The position numbers and the translations under genes were made by a program. From Chromera velia (lineage: Eukaryota; Sar; Chromeraceae): a DNA stretch of 52,405 bases. This document shows, one piece after another, positions 23,498 to 36,216 of the stretch. Position 1 is the first letter of the stretch; the number at the start of each line of letters is the position of its first letter. Location: contig JAHBMJ010001129.1 of NCBI GenBank assembly GCA_018398765.1, forward strand, positions 64,001 to 116,405, in the 5' to 3' direction. The notes under the pieces are model-generated. The model had not been told where the DNA came from, made no database searches, and saw only the letters and a list, made by a program, of their open reading frames with translations.

Positions 23498-26400
23498 TCA
23501 GGGAGCGCAGCACTGCGTCACCCCACACCCCCCCCCAGTCCCATCCCCCCCCGACTCGTTCAGCCCCCCCCTCCCGTCTCCTGCTTGGGCTGCTGGGGCT
23601 GCAGCTGCACGCGTGTTCACTGGCAGAGCCGCTGTCTGCTGGTGCTGCAATTGATGCACGCCCCCCCCGAAAGGATGCGGTTGGGTCCCGGCACCGGGGA
23701 AAGGAGCGACCCTTGCCGCCTGGGGCGAGATCAAGGGTGACGCTCCCTGAGGTTGTTGGCGCATGTGGATGTGAAAGGAGTTTGAGGGTGACACCCGCAG
23801 AGGCGACGCCCCTTGAGGAGGCATGACGGCCGCTGGCTGACCTTGGTGGTTCAACCGAGAGAAGCCAGGCCGAAAGACCGGGGAGATTGCAGGGGGTCCC
23901 GAAAAGCAGTGTTGGATCTGGGGAGCGCCAGCCTGGGCATTCACGACCGTTCCGTCAGATTGCCGTGGGGATGTCCACAGTGCTTGTGCGCTTGCTTGCT
24001 GGTGCTGCGGGGGGGCTGCATGATGAAGGCCGCCTGCACTCATGTGACCTGCCGCTGGATGCTGAACTGTCCCGAGGGGGGCCGCGGGTACTGGAGCTGG
24101 CTGCCGTAGCTCCTCTCCTTGCGCGCGCTGCGGTTGCGGTTGATGCGGTGCTTGCTGGGGCGGTGCAGCCACAACAGCTGCAGCAGGGTGAGGGTAGGGA
24201 GAGGCAACTAAGGTCCTGCCTGGGGAGAACGCGGCGACGGGCATCATCACGTGGCCGTGCGCCGCCGGGGATGCGTCTCTGCGCATGTAGACCGTGTGTC
24301 TGGGGGCACCTGCGTGAGGCACCGGAGAGATCACGCCGGGGGGGGAGGGGGCGTATATGACGGGGGGCTGGGCCCTTTGGTGTGCTGCAGGGGATGCGTT
24401 GGTCTGCATTGGCGGTGCCTGTTGGTACATTGGAATGGGAGACACACGGGCAGCAGCTGCGTGTGGGGAGACGGGAGGGAATGGGTGTGCGACAACAAGA
24501 TTGGGGTGGGGGTGGGAGGGAACGGGAGAGAGACGAGAGACGTACCGCCCGGGGGCAGGGGGGGGGGAGGCCGTGTGCTGCCCAGGTACGCCGGGCTGTG
24601 CATGAGCCTCGGGGGGGTTGGCTGGGACGAGTTGCCGTCTCCCATCTGCATCAACACGCCAGACGAACCTCTGGGCGGGGTTAGGAATGCGGAAGCCGGG
24701 GTGGGGGGATGAGGGGCGGGAGAGTTGTTGGAATCCAACTTGCTGAGGGTGTTGGACAGAGGGAATGAGGGGGCTTACGGGAGCAGGAACCATGTACCGA
24801 TGCACAGGGGGGATGTGGGGTGCGTGCTGGGCGGTGCCCGGAGTTGCGTCGGGTGACTGGACGTTGGCTGGGGCGTTTGCGTCCCCCTGTCCAGCTTCGG
24901 CTGTGGCCGCGGTTTTGGAGGAGACTTTTTGTTTGGACCTCAATTTGGCGCCTGGCTGGCCTCCTGCAGCTGCAGAAACACTCGCCTTTTCCTTGTCCTT
25001 CTTTTCCTTGTCTTTCTTGTGGGGCTTTGTGAGAGACTTGTCTTTTGTTGCCTTCTCCAGGCCGTCCTTTTCCTTTTTCGCTTTTCGGATCCCCCCGCTA
25101 GAAGACTTTCCGGGGGCATCTGGGGCTGCTGTTGTTGCGGCTGCTGCAGCAGCAGCAGGAGCGGGCGCTCCGTGAACAGTGACGCTCGCGTCCCCTGCGG
25201 GGGGGAGCTGGTGCAGAGGGCCCCCTGAGGAGGTATGACGGGAAGGGATGCCGGGGCCCCCGAACGTCCTCTCACTTCTGCTGTGAGCAAACGGAACGGG
25301 CCCTCGAGTGAGAACGGCCCCTGCAGGAGGGACCAGGTAGCCATGGGGCCACCCAGTAGGCAGGAAGTGGGCCCCGGCAGTAGTGCGAAGTGGGGGGGCC
25401 CCGGCATGCCAGGGAAATCCCATGGGTGCGTGCCCTGCCGGGATTTGCGACACGGGCCCAACAGGCAAACCGTTGATCCCCCCCCCAGGAGCAGCAGCTG
25501 CAGCTGCAGGTGCCTGTTGCTCTCCGGCAGCTCCGCTGGTTGCAGCCGCATCCCCTCTTTCCCTTTCCCGATCTCTGTTGGCCTTGTCCCTCTCGCACCT
25601 CTCATTCTGGGCTGTAGACCCCCCAGCTCTGTCCTTGTCCCTGGGTCTGGAAATTCTCGAGGGGCCCTGAAGAGAGGTGGAGGAATGCAGAGAACACACA
25701 CAGAGAGAGGAATCCAGGTCTTTTTTTCTCGTCAATCAGTCTCTCAGTCAGATCGCGGGTTACTCTCCGGCATATCAGACAAAAATAGTGCCGAGAGAGA
25801 TTGGTGCTCCTTAAAGTCTTCTTTGGGACCAGGACTCCGTTCTTTCCCTCTCCTCATGCAAAAACGATTTCTCTCCAACAAGCACTTACATGTCATCTCT
25901 TCATTACCAAAAAAAAAATAAATAAAAAGAAGAAGTCCAACCACCCCGGACACAACCTCACATTGACGCACGCACGAGCCAACCTGAGGATCCGCGACCC
26001 GCCCAGCGGCCGTCCTCCCGCCCCCTTTTCGCAGCGGGGAGACAGAAGACGCCGCCCCCCCAGCTGCCGCCGCGGAGGAAGGCGACGAACCCTTGGGTGG
26101 CCGTGCGGCAGCAACCACCACCGGAGGGGAGATTTTGGAGACTGCAGATCCAACTGTGCCTCCTCCGCTCTTCTTCTGCTTGCTTGCTCGGGCAGCAGCA
26201 GCGGCGGTAGCGGCTGCGAATGTCTTGTGAGGTGACTTTGCTGCAGGAACAAAGAAAGAAGGGAAAAACCGAGTCAAGTGGTTGGTGCAGACTTTCTGCC
26301 TGCCCTCTATTTCTCTACATACGCAGAAAGAAGACAGTTTCAGCGATTGTGAACGCTCTTCTCTCCTGTGCGTATGTTCCCGTTCTTCGAAATAGAAGGG

Positions 26401-29176
26401 AAATAGGGGAGACATATTCAATTGCCCAGTTGAAAGAACAAGGAACAAGCCAAACGAGGGCACGGCAAACCACTGGGAAGATGATGGGAGAACGGCGCTA
26501 TTCATGCTTGAGGGCAAGAAGGAATCAAGTCACCGCATTCCGCTTCCATCCATCAGCCTGCGATAAAACAGATGGGCATGGAACAAGAACCAATTCACTG
26601 TAAGAAGGAAAATGAAACCAGCCAACAAAGAAAGAAAGACTACAGGTAGAAAGAGGCACATCAAGTGTGCAAATTCCGTCTCTCTCTCTTTACTCACTCA
26701 CGCACCTTTGCCTGTGCCATCACCTTCCTTCGTTGCGGCATCCCCCCGTCCCTCCCCACCGCCCCCAGACACCCCCCTTCTGGCCCCGTCCACAAACTCC
26801 AACAGTCCCTGTTGCGACCGCGCGCCCTCCTCACCAGGCCCTCCCGGGATGCCTGAGTGGAGCCTCGAGTGCACCCACGCGGCCTCGGTGGGCAAAACAC
26901 CCCCGTGGTGATGATGCTGGAGAGGGGCGGGAACCCCAGACCCTCCAGGGTGTTGCAGAGTGAACCCGACACGGCTGCCGGAAGCACTGCTGCATGCGGA
27001 AAAGGCCCCCGGAAAAGGGCCCCCGGCGGGTGCCAGAAGGTGTGAGTGGGAGTTAGAGGCGGACAGTGGGGGCACGTTATGAGCGCCCCCTGGCAGACGA
27101 AGACGTGTGTGGGAGTATGCTGTGTCCTGCGCTGACAGTTGATCGGTACCCGACGGAGCACCCCCGGTGGTGGTCGGCATACCGTTCATAACAAAACCAC
27201 CCCTTCCGTCCGCTGCTTGTGTGTATCGTATCACCGCAGTACTGCCATCTGAGACAGCGGAAGGGGGCAGACCGGGCGCAGCGGCAGCGTTGGCGAGAGA
27301 GGAAAAGGGGGGAAGGGCGGGATCGCTGGTCGGACCCGGGACGGGAGAATCCCCCCACGCCCTCCCGGGACCTGCACCACCCGGCTGCTGCTGTTGGCGT
27401 GCACGTTGTGGTTTTTCGTCCCCTTTTGCAGCAGGTAGAGGGGGGACAGAAGCCGGAGGCTGTTGGAGTCTCTTTTCTTTCTCTCTCTCCTTCAAATCTG
27501 CTGCTGCTTGGTCTATCAAACGGGAACGACGCGGAGCGGAGGAAGCAGCATGAGCTACTACCATCTGAACTGCCTGTCCCCCGGATTTCGTGGTGGAACC
27601 CTCAGTCTTTTGTCTGACGGCCCTCGAGATCTTCTCTTGTGTTGCAATGGCATCGGCACTTTTGTCCTTCAAGTCCAGTTTCTGCTCTGCTGCACCTAGC
27701 TTCTGCTTCTCCTCTCCAGCTTCTCGAGACGTGAAGGAAGAAGGAGCAAAGCCACGAGGGGCCCGTGCCTGGAGGGCGACGGGGACGTGACGAGCCTGGT
27801 CTCTCTCTTTACTGCTGCTGCTAGAAACTGCTTTGTCCTTCAGTTTGGTGAGCTTCTCTTTCTCCTTTGACAAAGTAGTCTTTTCTTTCTTCTTCGCAGT
27901 ACGTAAAAGACTGCCCCCCTTGTCCTTTGTGACTCTCTTCAGTCGCGTGCCCTCCCTTGCTGAGTCTGCCACAGCATCGCCCTCCGGAGTCTCAGGGGAC
28001 ATGAGCAAATTCACCCCCCCCGCCCTCGCCCCGTCTCCACCAGCTGCAGACGAATGCCCGATCAGACTGCCGTCTCCTCTCCCTCCCGATTCCTCCTGCT
28101 TCACCGCCACTCCCCCACCTGCAGCCCACGAATTGCCAACAGCATCTCTCTCCAGGCCTACGTAGGGGGGATCGAAAGGGGGACGCACTATGTCAACGTT
28201 GGGTGGACGCGCATGGTCTCCCCCCCGTTCCCTTTCCTTCCCCTGACTGTCACCAAGCAGCTCTACAGACGGCCACTGATCTCTGCTGGGGGGCTTTGGT
28301 TCCTCCTGTTTGACCACCACCCTCCTCTCTCCTCCCTCCGCTTGCACCCCCCCATTCTTCGGAGGTGAGGAGGACGCGGAAGCAGAGGCAGTCTCTGAGA
28401 CACGACGACTGGGGGGGGCGTGTGCTGGGGGGGGGGTGAAGGGTGGAAGTTCCTGGGGGTTGTGTCCGTCGAGAGGCGGATCCAGACCGTCAAAGAATGC
28501 AAGGCCCTTGCACCGTTTGAAATCATCCTTCATGTCTCCGAGCTTGTATTGGTGTTTCAAATGGGGGCGCACGTCGCCTTCTTTTGAGACTTGTAGAAGG
28601 ACAGGCACTATGTTGAGCAGCTCTACGTCGTCGTGACTTCCGTGGAAGTGCTGCACGCACAATTCATTAGACATGCGCAGTCAGGCGGGGCAACGGAACG
28701 TGTACCATCACAGCTTTTGGGAGAAGGAAGCACAGCACACGGGCTAAGATAAAAAGAGGTCAAGCTTCCTTAGGTGCACCTGCTTTGGGTGAAAGCTTGA
28801 GTGGTGGATGGAGAAGATGTACTCAGACTTCAGGATGCATCTCGCACGACAGACATGAAAAGAAAGAAACAGAAAATCTATTGCTGTCCGACAATTCACT
28901 GAGACATTAAATGAAGTAAAGAAGAGGTAGGAGAAGAGACGAAACGAAGACAAGAAAAGAAAAAAAATGGGAGGGAGCGAAACAAAAAGTGATAGAGGGA
29001 ACCGAGAAGAAGACCGACCGACCGAGACGAGAATCCCGTTGTCAACTTGAAGCGCAAAAGAGATCAGGGAGTTATCCACCAGAATCACTTTCGAGAGGTC
29101 CCGGTTGATCACGCTCAGATCCTGTGTGCGGATGGGATCACACACGCACGCACACACACACACACCCCCCCACACA

Positions 29177-29222
<46 letters not shown>

Positions 29223-29486
29223 GAGAGAGAGAGAGAGAGAGAGAGGGAGAGCAACTCAACCAAGCAGGAAAACGATCAAGAGAGGCGACCTGTCGGTTGA
29301 TTCATGTTCGTTCTCACACATGGACAAAGGCAGACAGACGATCAGAGAAGAGGAAAGCGTTGGAGGAACGACTGAGGCGTGAGAGCGAAAACACAGAATC
29401 CTGCCGGGCAACGAGGCGAACCCAGACGAACGAACAAATGAACGAGACAGAGAAGACAAAGGAAGAAAAGAAAAGAAAAGAAAAGA

Positions 29487-29520
<34 letters not shown>

Positions 29521-32288
29521 GCCTCGCCTCGTCTCCTCGCCATTCAACTTCACTGAGGAACGGTCTTTCTCTTTCGCATGCTCTCACGAAACACAATGCA
29601 AACGTCTCTCTCGGCCTACTTACTGACTGACTGACTGACTGACTGACCTTGATATAGCTCCCCTTTATCTGTCTGCAGGATTCTCTGTAGAGTCGGTGGT
29701 CGATCAGAGTGCCAGTTGGGTCGATCTTATTGAGGATCTGCGGACAGACAACGGAAGTCAGTAGAAGGGGGGCAGTCATGGACATAATGAGGGACAGATT
29801 GTGACAGCGAACGGAAAGAAAAGAAGCGGAGGAATGAGCGCAAAGCTGCCAGTCTTCTGATGTATACAATGGCATCAATGCAAGGGGTTTCACACAAGAA
29901 AGAACAGCAAAAGCAAGCAAGAAAGGAAGAAGAAACAATGAGACCTTTCGTCAGAGAGATACACCTCCCATCAACAGTCTCCTTTTCCTTTTCCCTCAAG
30001 TACCCCTCTCTCTTTCCATTTGCACCCCTTTCATTCAATCATTGCGATACACACGTGAGCAGAAAACGCAGTGAAGGACAATGCTCTGATTCTCTTTCTC
30101 CGTACCTGATCAGCATACTCAGCAGAAGCTGCGGTGAATACCACCTGGAAGCACAGGCAGACAGACGGGCAGGCACACAGGTTCGAATTGATCGTTAGAG
30201 GCAGGCACGAGAGAGGAACGAACGAACACTCAGAGATTTGACTGCGACTGCACGCCCAGTCCGACCCTCTGATCTCATAGAACCTAGACGCACATCCACT
30301 GCATGCACACACTGACGCTTCTTCTATCAACCGACCCAGCACGCGCAAAAAGTGAAAGATGCCCAAATGACAGGAAGGAAATGCAGTGGCATTCTACAGC
30401 TCTCTCTCTCTCTCTCTCCCTCCATGAGTGAATGATGGCCATACCGAAAAGAACGGAAGGAAGGAATGCTTCGTCAAGTCGTGCAACAAGGAACAACAGA
30501 GAGAGGAAGGAAGGACACCCAACCAACACTGCGCCTGAATGCTTTTTGCCTCAACACAAGAAAGGTGCCCGTGACACATTCTGCCCTCCCTCTTTCCCTG
30601 CCTGCCTCTCTGTCTGACTGACCACCTCGAAGCAGCTGTTGATGGCAGCCAGAAACCGATCGACGTATGGGCGGAGGTACACCAGAGCCTGTGGGCAGGC
30701 AGGCAGGCAGGCATGCAAATGAGTCGGGTGAGAAGTCAACACAAAAGGGGAATGGGGGGGCATGGGGCGGGGGATGAGTGGAAGGATCTCAAGTGGGGGA
30801 TAATGTGCCGCAAGCAGAGACAGATGGATGCGAGGGCGGTCAAACAGAGAGAGTGTCGAATGTATGTATGAACAGTCATGGCGCTTCGGTGCTCTCCCCT
30901 TCCCACCCACTCTTCCCACCGACCAACCGAAGACGAGTCTTCCGAGCACGTGACTATAAGATGGGGCTCGTATCCCAAATTCTCGAAGGATGTGTGCGAC
31001 AGGGTCTCGTCCATATCCAGTAGAAGGGTCTTCCGACCAGAGAGACGATCAGCATCACTTTCGGGAGGCCTGCATTTGCATTGCGTGTGTGGGTCTTTTC
31101 TCTATGTTCAGGAAGCCATCTGCAGAGCTTGTGCAGCTGATCGTATCAATTCGTCTCAACTCTTCGGCAGAAAGGCGCTGACAGAGAACAGTACTGTGTG
31201 GAAAGTGGTTGCGCGCGGACCAGTGCAGACAACATAGTCAAACCGTCGGCCGCGCAACAGACTGTGAGCGCGATTTGCAGGTTTCTCCCTGTTTTTCGTT
31301 CATGGACAGATGGAGAGACGGATGCATGTAGAAAAGAAAAGACAGAGACCGCTACCTTGAGAGAGAAAGAGGGGGGCGGAACGACCGCCTGCCTGCCTGC
31401 CTGCCTGCCTTCTGCTTACGGTGATGTTTTTACTCGCTCACTGTCTGACGGAAGATCTGGACTGCATGGATGAGGGGGAAACCGACTGACTGACTGACTG
31501 ACTGACTGACAGTCCCACAATGTCCCCTTTCGGATGCATCTCCTCCAGCAGGTTCGGGTTCTCCCTCATTTCGTCCTCCAGAATGGAAATGAAGTTGAAC
31601 GAGTCGATGATGTCGCGAGTTACCATCGCCCTGCACAATGAAGGAAGGAAAGGAGGAAAGAAATCATTTGAAGGTGAAGTGAGGAACATGAAAAGAAGGA
31701 GAGAGAGAGAGGAGAGGATCCAGAGGATGGTGGGACAGAGAAGTAAGTAAGAACACACAGAGGTCCAGAGAGCAGGGAGACGGGGGTGAAAAACCTTTCC
31801 TTCAATTCCGGCTCTGTGCTCTTTTCTCATTACACGCGGTCCGTCTCTGTTGTTGTTTGTTCTTCTCCCTCGACTGACCAGTCATACGTCCCTCCTGAAG
31901 AGCGAGGTGCTGCAGCGACACCAGCACTGGTGACTGCGGCCTGCAAGTCCTTCTCGTGCTGCTGGAAGGTTTCAGAGGGTCGCTCCTGGACCTGCAGCTG
32001 CGGTTGTGACTCTACATTTTGTGTTTGCTGGTCAGTTGGGGTAGCCTCGTCTTCTCGGCATTTCGGATCGTTCTCACCGTCTCGTGGGAGTGCTGTGGAT
32101 ACGGCCGCCTGCTGACCGGCCACTTCAGGTACCAGACGCGAAACCGGGGCCGCACCAGGGGGAAACGCAGAAGGGCCGGCGGCGCCCTCTCCAAGGAGAT
32201 CGTTTTGAGTCATAGTGTCGGCAGGGCCGGCGATATCAGGGCTGTTTGCGGTGTTTGGTGCTGATCCTTCCAGGTGCAGGTCCTCCAT
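23498..32288 (-). CDS. CTD-type (SCP/SSP4-like) HAD phosphatase with about 1400-residue disordered tail
   Basis: Ten exons join in phase: 32288-31879, 31630-31511, 31069-30928, 30688-30626, 30144-30106, 29737-29648, 29121-29023, 28650-26706, 26240-25984 and 25666-23498, giving 1777 residues. Residues about 188-360 are an FCP1/NIF-type HAD phosphatase close to plant SSP4 in layout: nucleophile motif DMDET (Asp195, Asp197), VVFTAASAEYADQ, RLYRESC, YIKDLS with the HAD lysine, VILVDNS, and the terminal helix ending GDVRPHLKHQYKL. Known relatives dephosphorylate phosphoserine, often in RNA polymerase II CTD, and act in the nucleus or at membranes. The N-terminal 175 residues are acidic/Gln-rich. 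Residues about 360-1777 are low-complexity: a Lys-rich stretch, poly-Ala, and a Pro-rich part with about 20 Ser-Pro motifs. The exon 3 end (30928, donor GTTGGT) was chosen because it restores family spacing. The start is the first ATG of exon 1. Confidence 0.88.
29144..29247. repeat. (CA)n(GA)n compound microsatellite
   Basis: In phosphatase intron 6. The sense strand reads (TC)n(TG)n and ends about 23 bases upstream of the exon 7 acceptor. Confidence 0.9.
29622..29647. repeat. (GTCA)n tract at a phosphatase 5' splice site
   Basis: Six and a half TGAC units. On the phosphatase sense strand the first GT after exon 6 (29648) is the donor GTCAGTCAGTCA. Confidence 0.9.
31484..31510. repeat. (GTCA)n tract at a phosphatase 5' splice site
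   Basis: About 6-7 GACT units. On the sense strand they start exactly at the donor of intron 2, after exon 2 ends at 31511. Confidence 0.9.
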
Positions 32289-32617
32289 CCTTCTGCGGAA
32301 TGGAGCGCACGGCTGCTTCCACTGGTTGTCTTAAACGGTGGGAGCAGGGAGAGAAAACAAGAGGTGAAGGGGCAAGTATGTCAATCCTTTCCGTTGTGAA
32401 CGTGCGGACGAAAAAACGCCAATATGAGCCAAGGATACTCCTTGTTAGAAAAGGATGGCACGCAATGAGGGGGGACTTCAAAACAAAAGTGAAGTGAAAT
32501 GCACGCGAGTAGAACAACCGGCTCGGAGCAACAGCAGCGGAAAGGACGTTCTGTCTCCCGCTTGATATGAGCAAAGAAATGGAACCGAAGAATGAGGAGG
32601 CTAGATAGAACACTGGC

Positions 32618-33478
32618 TCAGTAGCAGAATGCAATCAGCTGAGGGAGAGGGAAAGGGAAAACGACGCCTTCGCTGACCTCCGGCTTTTGTCCTTCAGGCA
32701 CAAAAATCCCGTCTCGATCGCTCAGTCTGCTCCAAAGATTTGCTTGGAATTCGGGCACAACAACGGTCGATCGAAGCTCGTGGAACGCTTTCCAATCTGC
32801 CTCACACACACTGACCCTCTCTGTCACTCTCTCTCTCTCTCTCTCTCTCTCTACGATCTTGGTACGCATATGAGGGCTTAATTCACTGCAGACCATCAAA
32901 GGAACTTTGCAGATCTTTGCAGCATTTCGTAGGTTGAGAAAGTGGATCTTTTTTTCGTTTTCGGGCATCGATCAGATCAAATTTGTGCATGCATGCCGCA
33001 CGGAGCGGCCGGCCGGCCACACGATTTTGCGTGCGTCACCGGCTATTTTTGTGACCGCATGTCAATCCCATCGATCCCTCGCAGATTCCGGCCCTCCTCG
33101 AGCAAGAGAATTCCTCTTGCCGGCCCTCTTCCCGAACATACACAGTCCGCGTATGCTCCAAGGGTTGCATGATTGCTTTCTGCTAGCTCCATCTGTGTGC
33201 CGAGGCTTGTTTCCTGCGAGAAGGAGATCCCAAAGTGCCCAAATATTCCGTCGGTTGGCTCATACAGTTCACCGTCTCTCTCCTCCCACTTGATCCTTTT
33301 CTTCGGGTTTGGGTCGCTACCGGTCCATCCTGTCCGACCAACAGGTATCGAAAGGAAGGACATCAGCCTTGTCTGGCGCTCATACCATCGTCTTCCTGCT
33401 GTCACGCTGACCACGTGGCGCCTGGCTGACCGCAGGGTTCTTGGGAGGGATCTGTGGAAGAATCTCTGCAGGGGTCAT
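32618..33478 (-). CDS. putative five-exon gene, unrecognised protein of about 171 residues
   Basis: The proposed exons are 33478-33431, 33372-33142, 32947-32855, about 32800-32678 and 32638-32618. They read in phase to a stop. Protein-like segments are MTPAEILPQIPPKNPA, DPNPKKRIKWEERDGELYEP, DGIFGHFGISFSQE, HFLNLRNAAKICKVPLMV and VVVPEFQANLWSRLSDRDG. I recognise no family. The last intron would be only 39 bases (32639-32677) with a strong pyrimidine tract. It is a multiple of three, so retention would still give an open frame. The acceptor of exon 4 is uncertain (32800 after GAG or 32797 after CAG). Some exons could instead be 5' parts of the downstream phosphatase gene on the same strand, but phases did not support that. 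Confidence 0.4.
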
Positions 33479-33510
33479 TTGAGTGATCAGAAGGAAGAAG
33501 GAAAGAAGAG

Positions 33511-35482
33511 ATGCCGACTCCTCTCCAAAAGAGACTCCAGAAGGTCTGCCAATGCCACTCCATGCTTGACTCCCTGCCTGGGTTTATCTCCACGTATGAT
33601 TAAAAAGAAAAACCTGCAGAGAAATGAACGGTCTTTGAGCTACCTTCTATCACCTACTGTAAGAATCCTCCACTACGTATGCAATGCTCTTGCTTGCAAT
33701 CTCTTTCGGTCTCCAGCAGCATCTTTCAGGGATCCGCGTGGAATATCTTTGCGTCTTGATGTATGAAGGGAATATGATTTTGCCTGCCTCTTCTCTCCTC
33801 TCCTCTGTTTCTGCTTTTGCTGCATGCGACGCTGCAGGAGTTGAAGGAGATTGGAGAGGAGCACCAAAACAATCCAGAAATCAAGGCCCTTATGCTCGAC
33901 GGCAACTTGTATCATTGGAAGGGCACAATTCTGGGACCGGTCAGTGGCTGTCTATTTGTTTGTGTGCCAATTCTTGGATTGCTCTGGACACGGACACTCA
34001 TCCGTCTGTCCTTGCCCGCACGGTATCCCTTGCCCACTCATCTTCCTTCTTTTCCTTCATCCCTCGCCAAACCCTTCCTTTCCTGTGCTTTCTTTTAGGC
34101 GCACGCAAACATATCGTCAAATGATGATGGGTTTGGGCCGCTCGTTCGGCTCTTGCACCCCAAGCCTGTCCTATTGCTCTGCTCAAAATCTGACGGCCCT
34201 GCAGTGAGTGGGGAAGAAGTGGAATTGAATCGAATTGGAAATAAAGCGAAAGAATGTGGGCAACGTGCCCTTTCTCACACCGCCTCTGAAGAAGCGCGTT
34301 TGTGCACGAAGGGGCAAGTTTCGTGCTCCCCTCGCCTGCGGGTCTCATCATCAACAGTCCTCTTTCTTGCCTCTTGTCTTCGTGTGTGCTTGCAGAAAGA
34401 CACTCCTTTTGCAGGAGGCACATTTGTAGTGGATATCCAGATCCCGAATGAATACCCTTACAACCCGCCGAAGATGAAATTCGACACAAAGATCTGGCAT
34501 CCGAACGTGTCCTCTCAGACGGGGGCCATCTGCCTGGATATTCTCAAAACAGAGTGGTCACCCGCCCTTACAATTCGTACAGCTCTTCTGTCTATTCAGG
34601 CCCTTCTCACGGCAGCAGAACCAGGTTCGGCTTTTCGATATCTTGGGTGGTCGTTGGATGATCTGTATGCCTGACGAAAAGTGAAAGGTCCCGGGGGGGG
34701 AAACGCGGGCGGTTCCGGTATGATGAAGATTTAGTTGCGTGGAGATTTTGTCTCAGCCGTCTTGGTTGTGGTTTGCTCGTGCAGTTTGTCTGCATCATCT
34801 GACGTTTCATTTGTGATGCTCTGACAGCCATACTCTCCACTCCCCTCCTTCGACCCTCCTTACTATTTTTTCCTGCTCCCTCCTCCGTTTGCAAGGTATC
34901 AGAATTTGGGGGGAAATGATAGGAAGTCTCCCAGCGCCAGCAAAGTACTCACAACGTGAACAAAGATATAAAAGACCTTGAGGGATACGTAGGTGGCCAT
35001 TTGCGTGTGCCCCGTGCCATCCTACAGGAAGGAAGTGTGGGGATGGGACTCTTATCTCTCTCTCTCTGCCTGCAGATGACCCTCAAGATGCTGAGGTTGC
35101 GAAGATGTACAAAACAGATAGGGCCCTTTACAACCAGACAGCAAAGTCCGTTTCTCTGTCATTTTCTTTCTTTTTTTTTGTTGTTTCTTCTTCTTTAGAG
35201 GGAGCGAAAAGGGATTCTTTGGAAAGGAAAGAGGGCAGCAAAGGAGCTCAGAGGGAAGAGGATTAGTAACAGTCAGTATATTTTGTCTTTGTCCGGGCAC
35301 AACGTCAGAAGAAAACAAGAAGCCCCTGCACTGACCTTTTCTCGGAGGCATTTTGTGTGTTGACTCCGGTGAGATGTCCGCTGTATTCCGTCATTTTCCA
35401 ATGAAAGTTCTTGGCTGGCTGGATTTACTCTGTGTGTGACCCCCTTCCGTCGAGCTATCAGCTTCTTCGCGTCCGCCTGACT

Positions 35483-35513
<31 letters not shown>

Positions 35514-36183
35514 AGGGTGTCTGTCGGCATGGTCTTCCGGTCCTCTGTCTGTCTGTCTACCTTTTCCGTGAGTGTTCGATCGATCTTCGTTGCATATGTG
35601 CACTCACTCGCACTTACACTTGAGATTGCAGGTTCTGGACGGACTCCTTCGCACGAGCAGACCAAGAGAGCTCGGAAGACCAAAAAGTTAGCGCCTTCTT
35701 CGTGCTTTCGCTCTCTTCATTACTTTCTGTCTGTCTGCCTTCTGAAAGAAAGGGAAGAGAAAAAGGAAAGAAAAGACGACATAGTCCGTCTGTCCGTCTT
35801 TCTTTTTTTCTTTCCTTCCTTCCTTTCTTCCTTCCTTCCTTCCTTTTTTCTTTCTTTCTTTCTTTCTTTTTTCAGCCTCGCAGTACAGTTTCATTCGCCT
35901 TTCCGGCAATTCTTTCTGAGCATTTCTGCAATGCGGGGGAGGTACACAAACAGGGAAGTGTGGACAGTGAAGTGAGAGTAAACAAGAAAACACTGAATTT
36001 GGTGTGCGAGAGACAGACTGACAAACTCGCTTAGCTGAGAGTGTACACAAACAATGCGATAATGCAGTGGCACACGCAATAATTCAGAAACGTATCGCTG
36101 TGTCATTTGTGTTTTGTGTTGCAGATTCGGCAGTTGACAGATATGGGGTTTTCAAAAGAACAAGCGGTGGTCAGTACATTCAA

Positions 36184-36216
<33 letters not shown>

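Noticed and set aside
23813-25228. Several plus-strand frames opposite the phosphatase tail
   Set aside because: Shadows of the GC-rich, low-complexity minus-strand exon 10. They lack any family resemblance or splice support.
28744-29259. 171-residue minus frame over CA/GA repeats
   Set aside because: Mostly microsatellite translation. Only 29121-29023 within this area is exon, in the phosphatase frame.
31879-33478. Joining the unrecognised 33478-32618 exons to the phosphatase as its N-terminus
   Set aside because: The exon ending at 32678 is in phase 0, and the best in-frame continuation is a stop at 32618. The phosphatase ATG at 32288 has a full open exon of its own, and an acceptor just before it would need a different phase.
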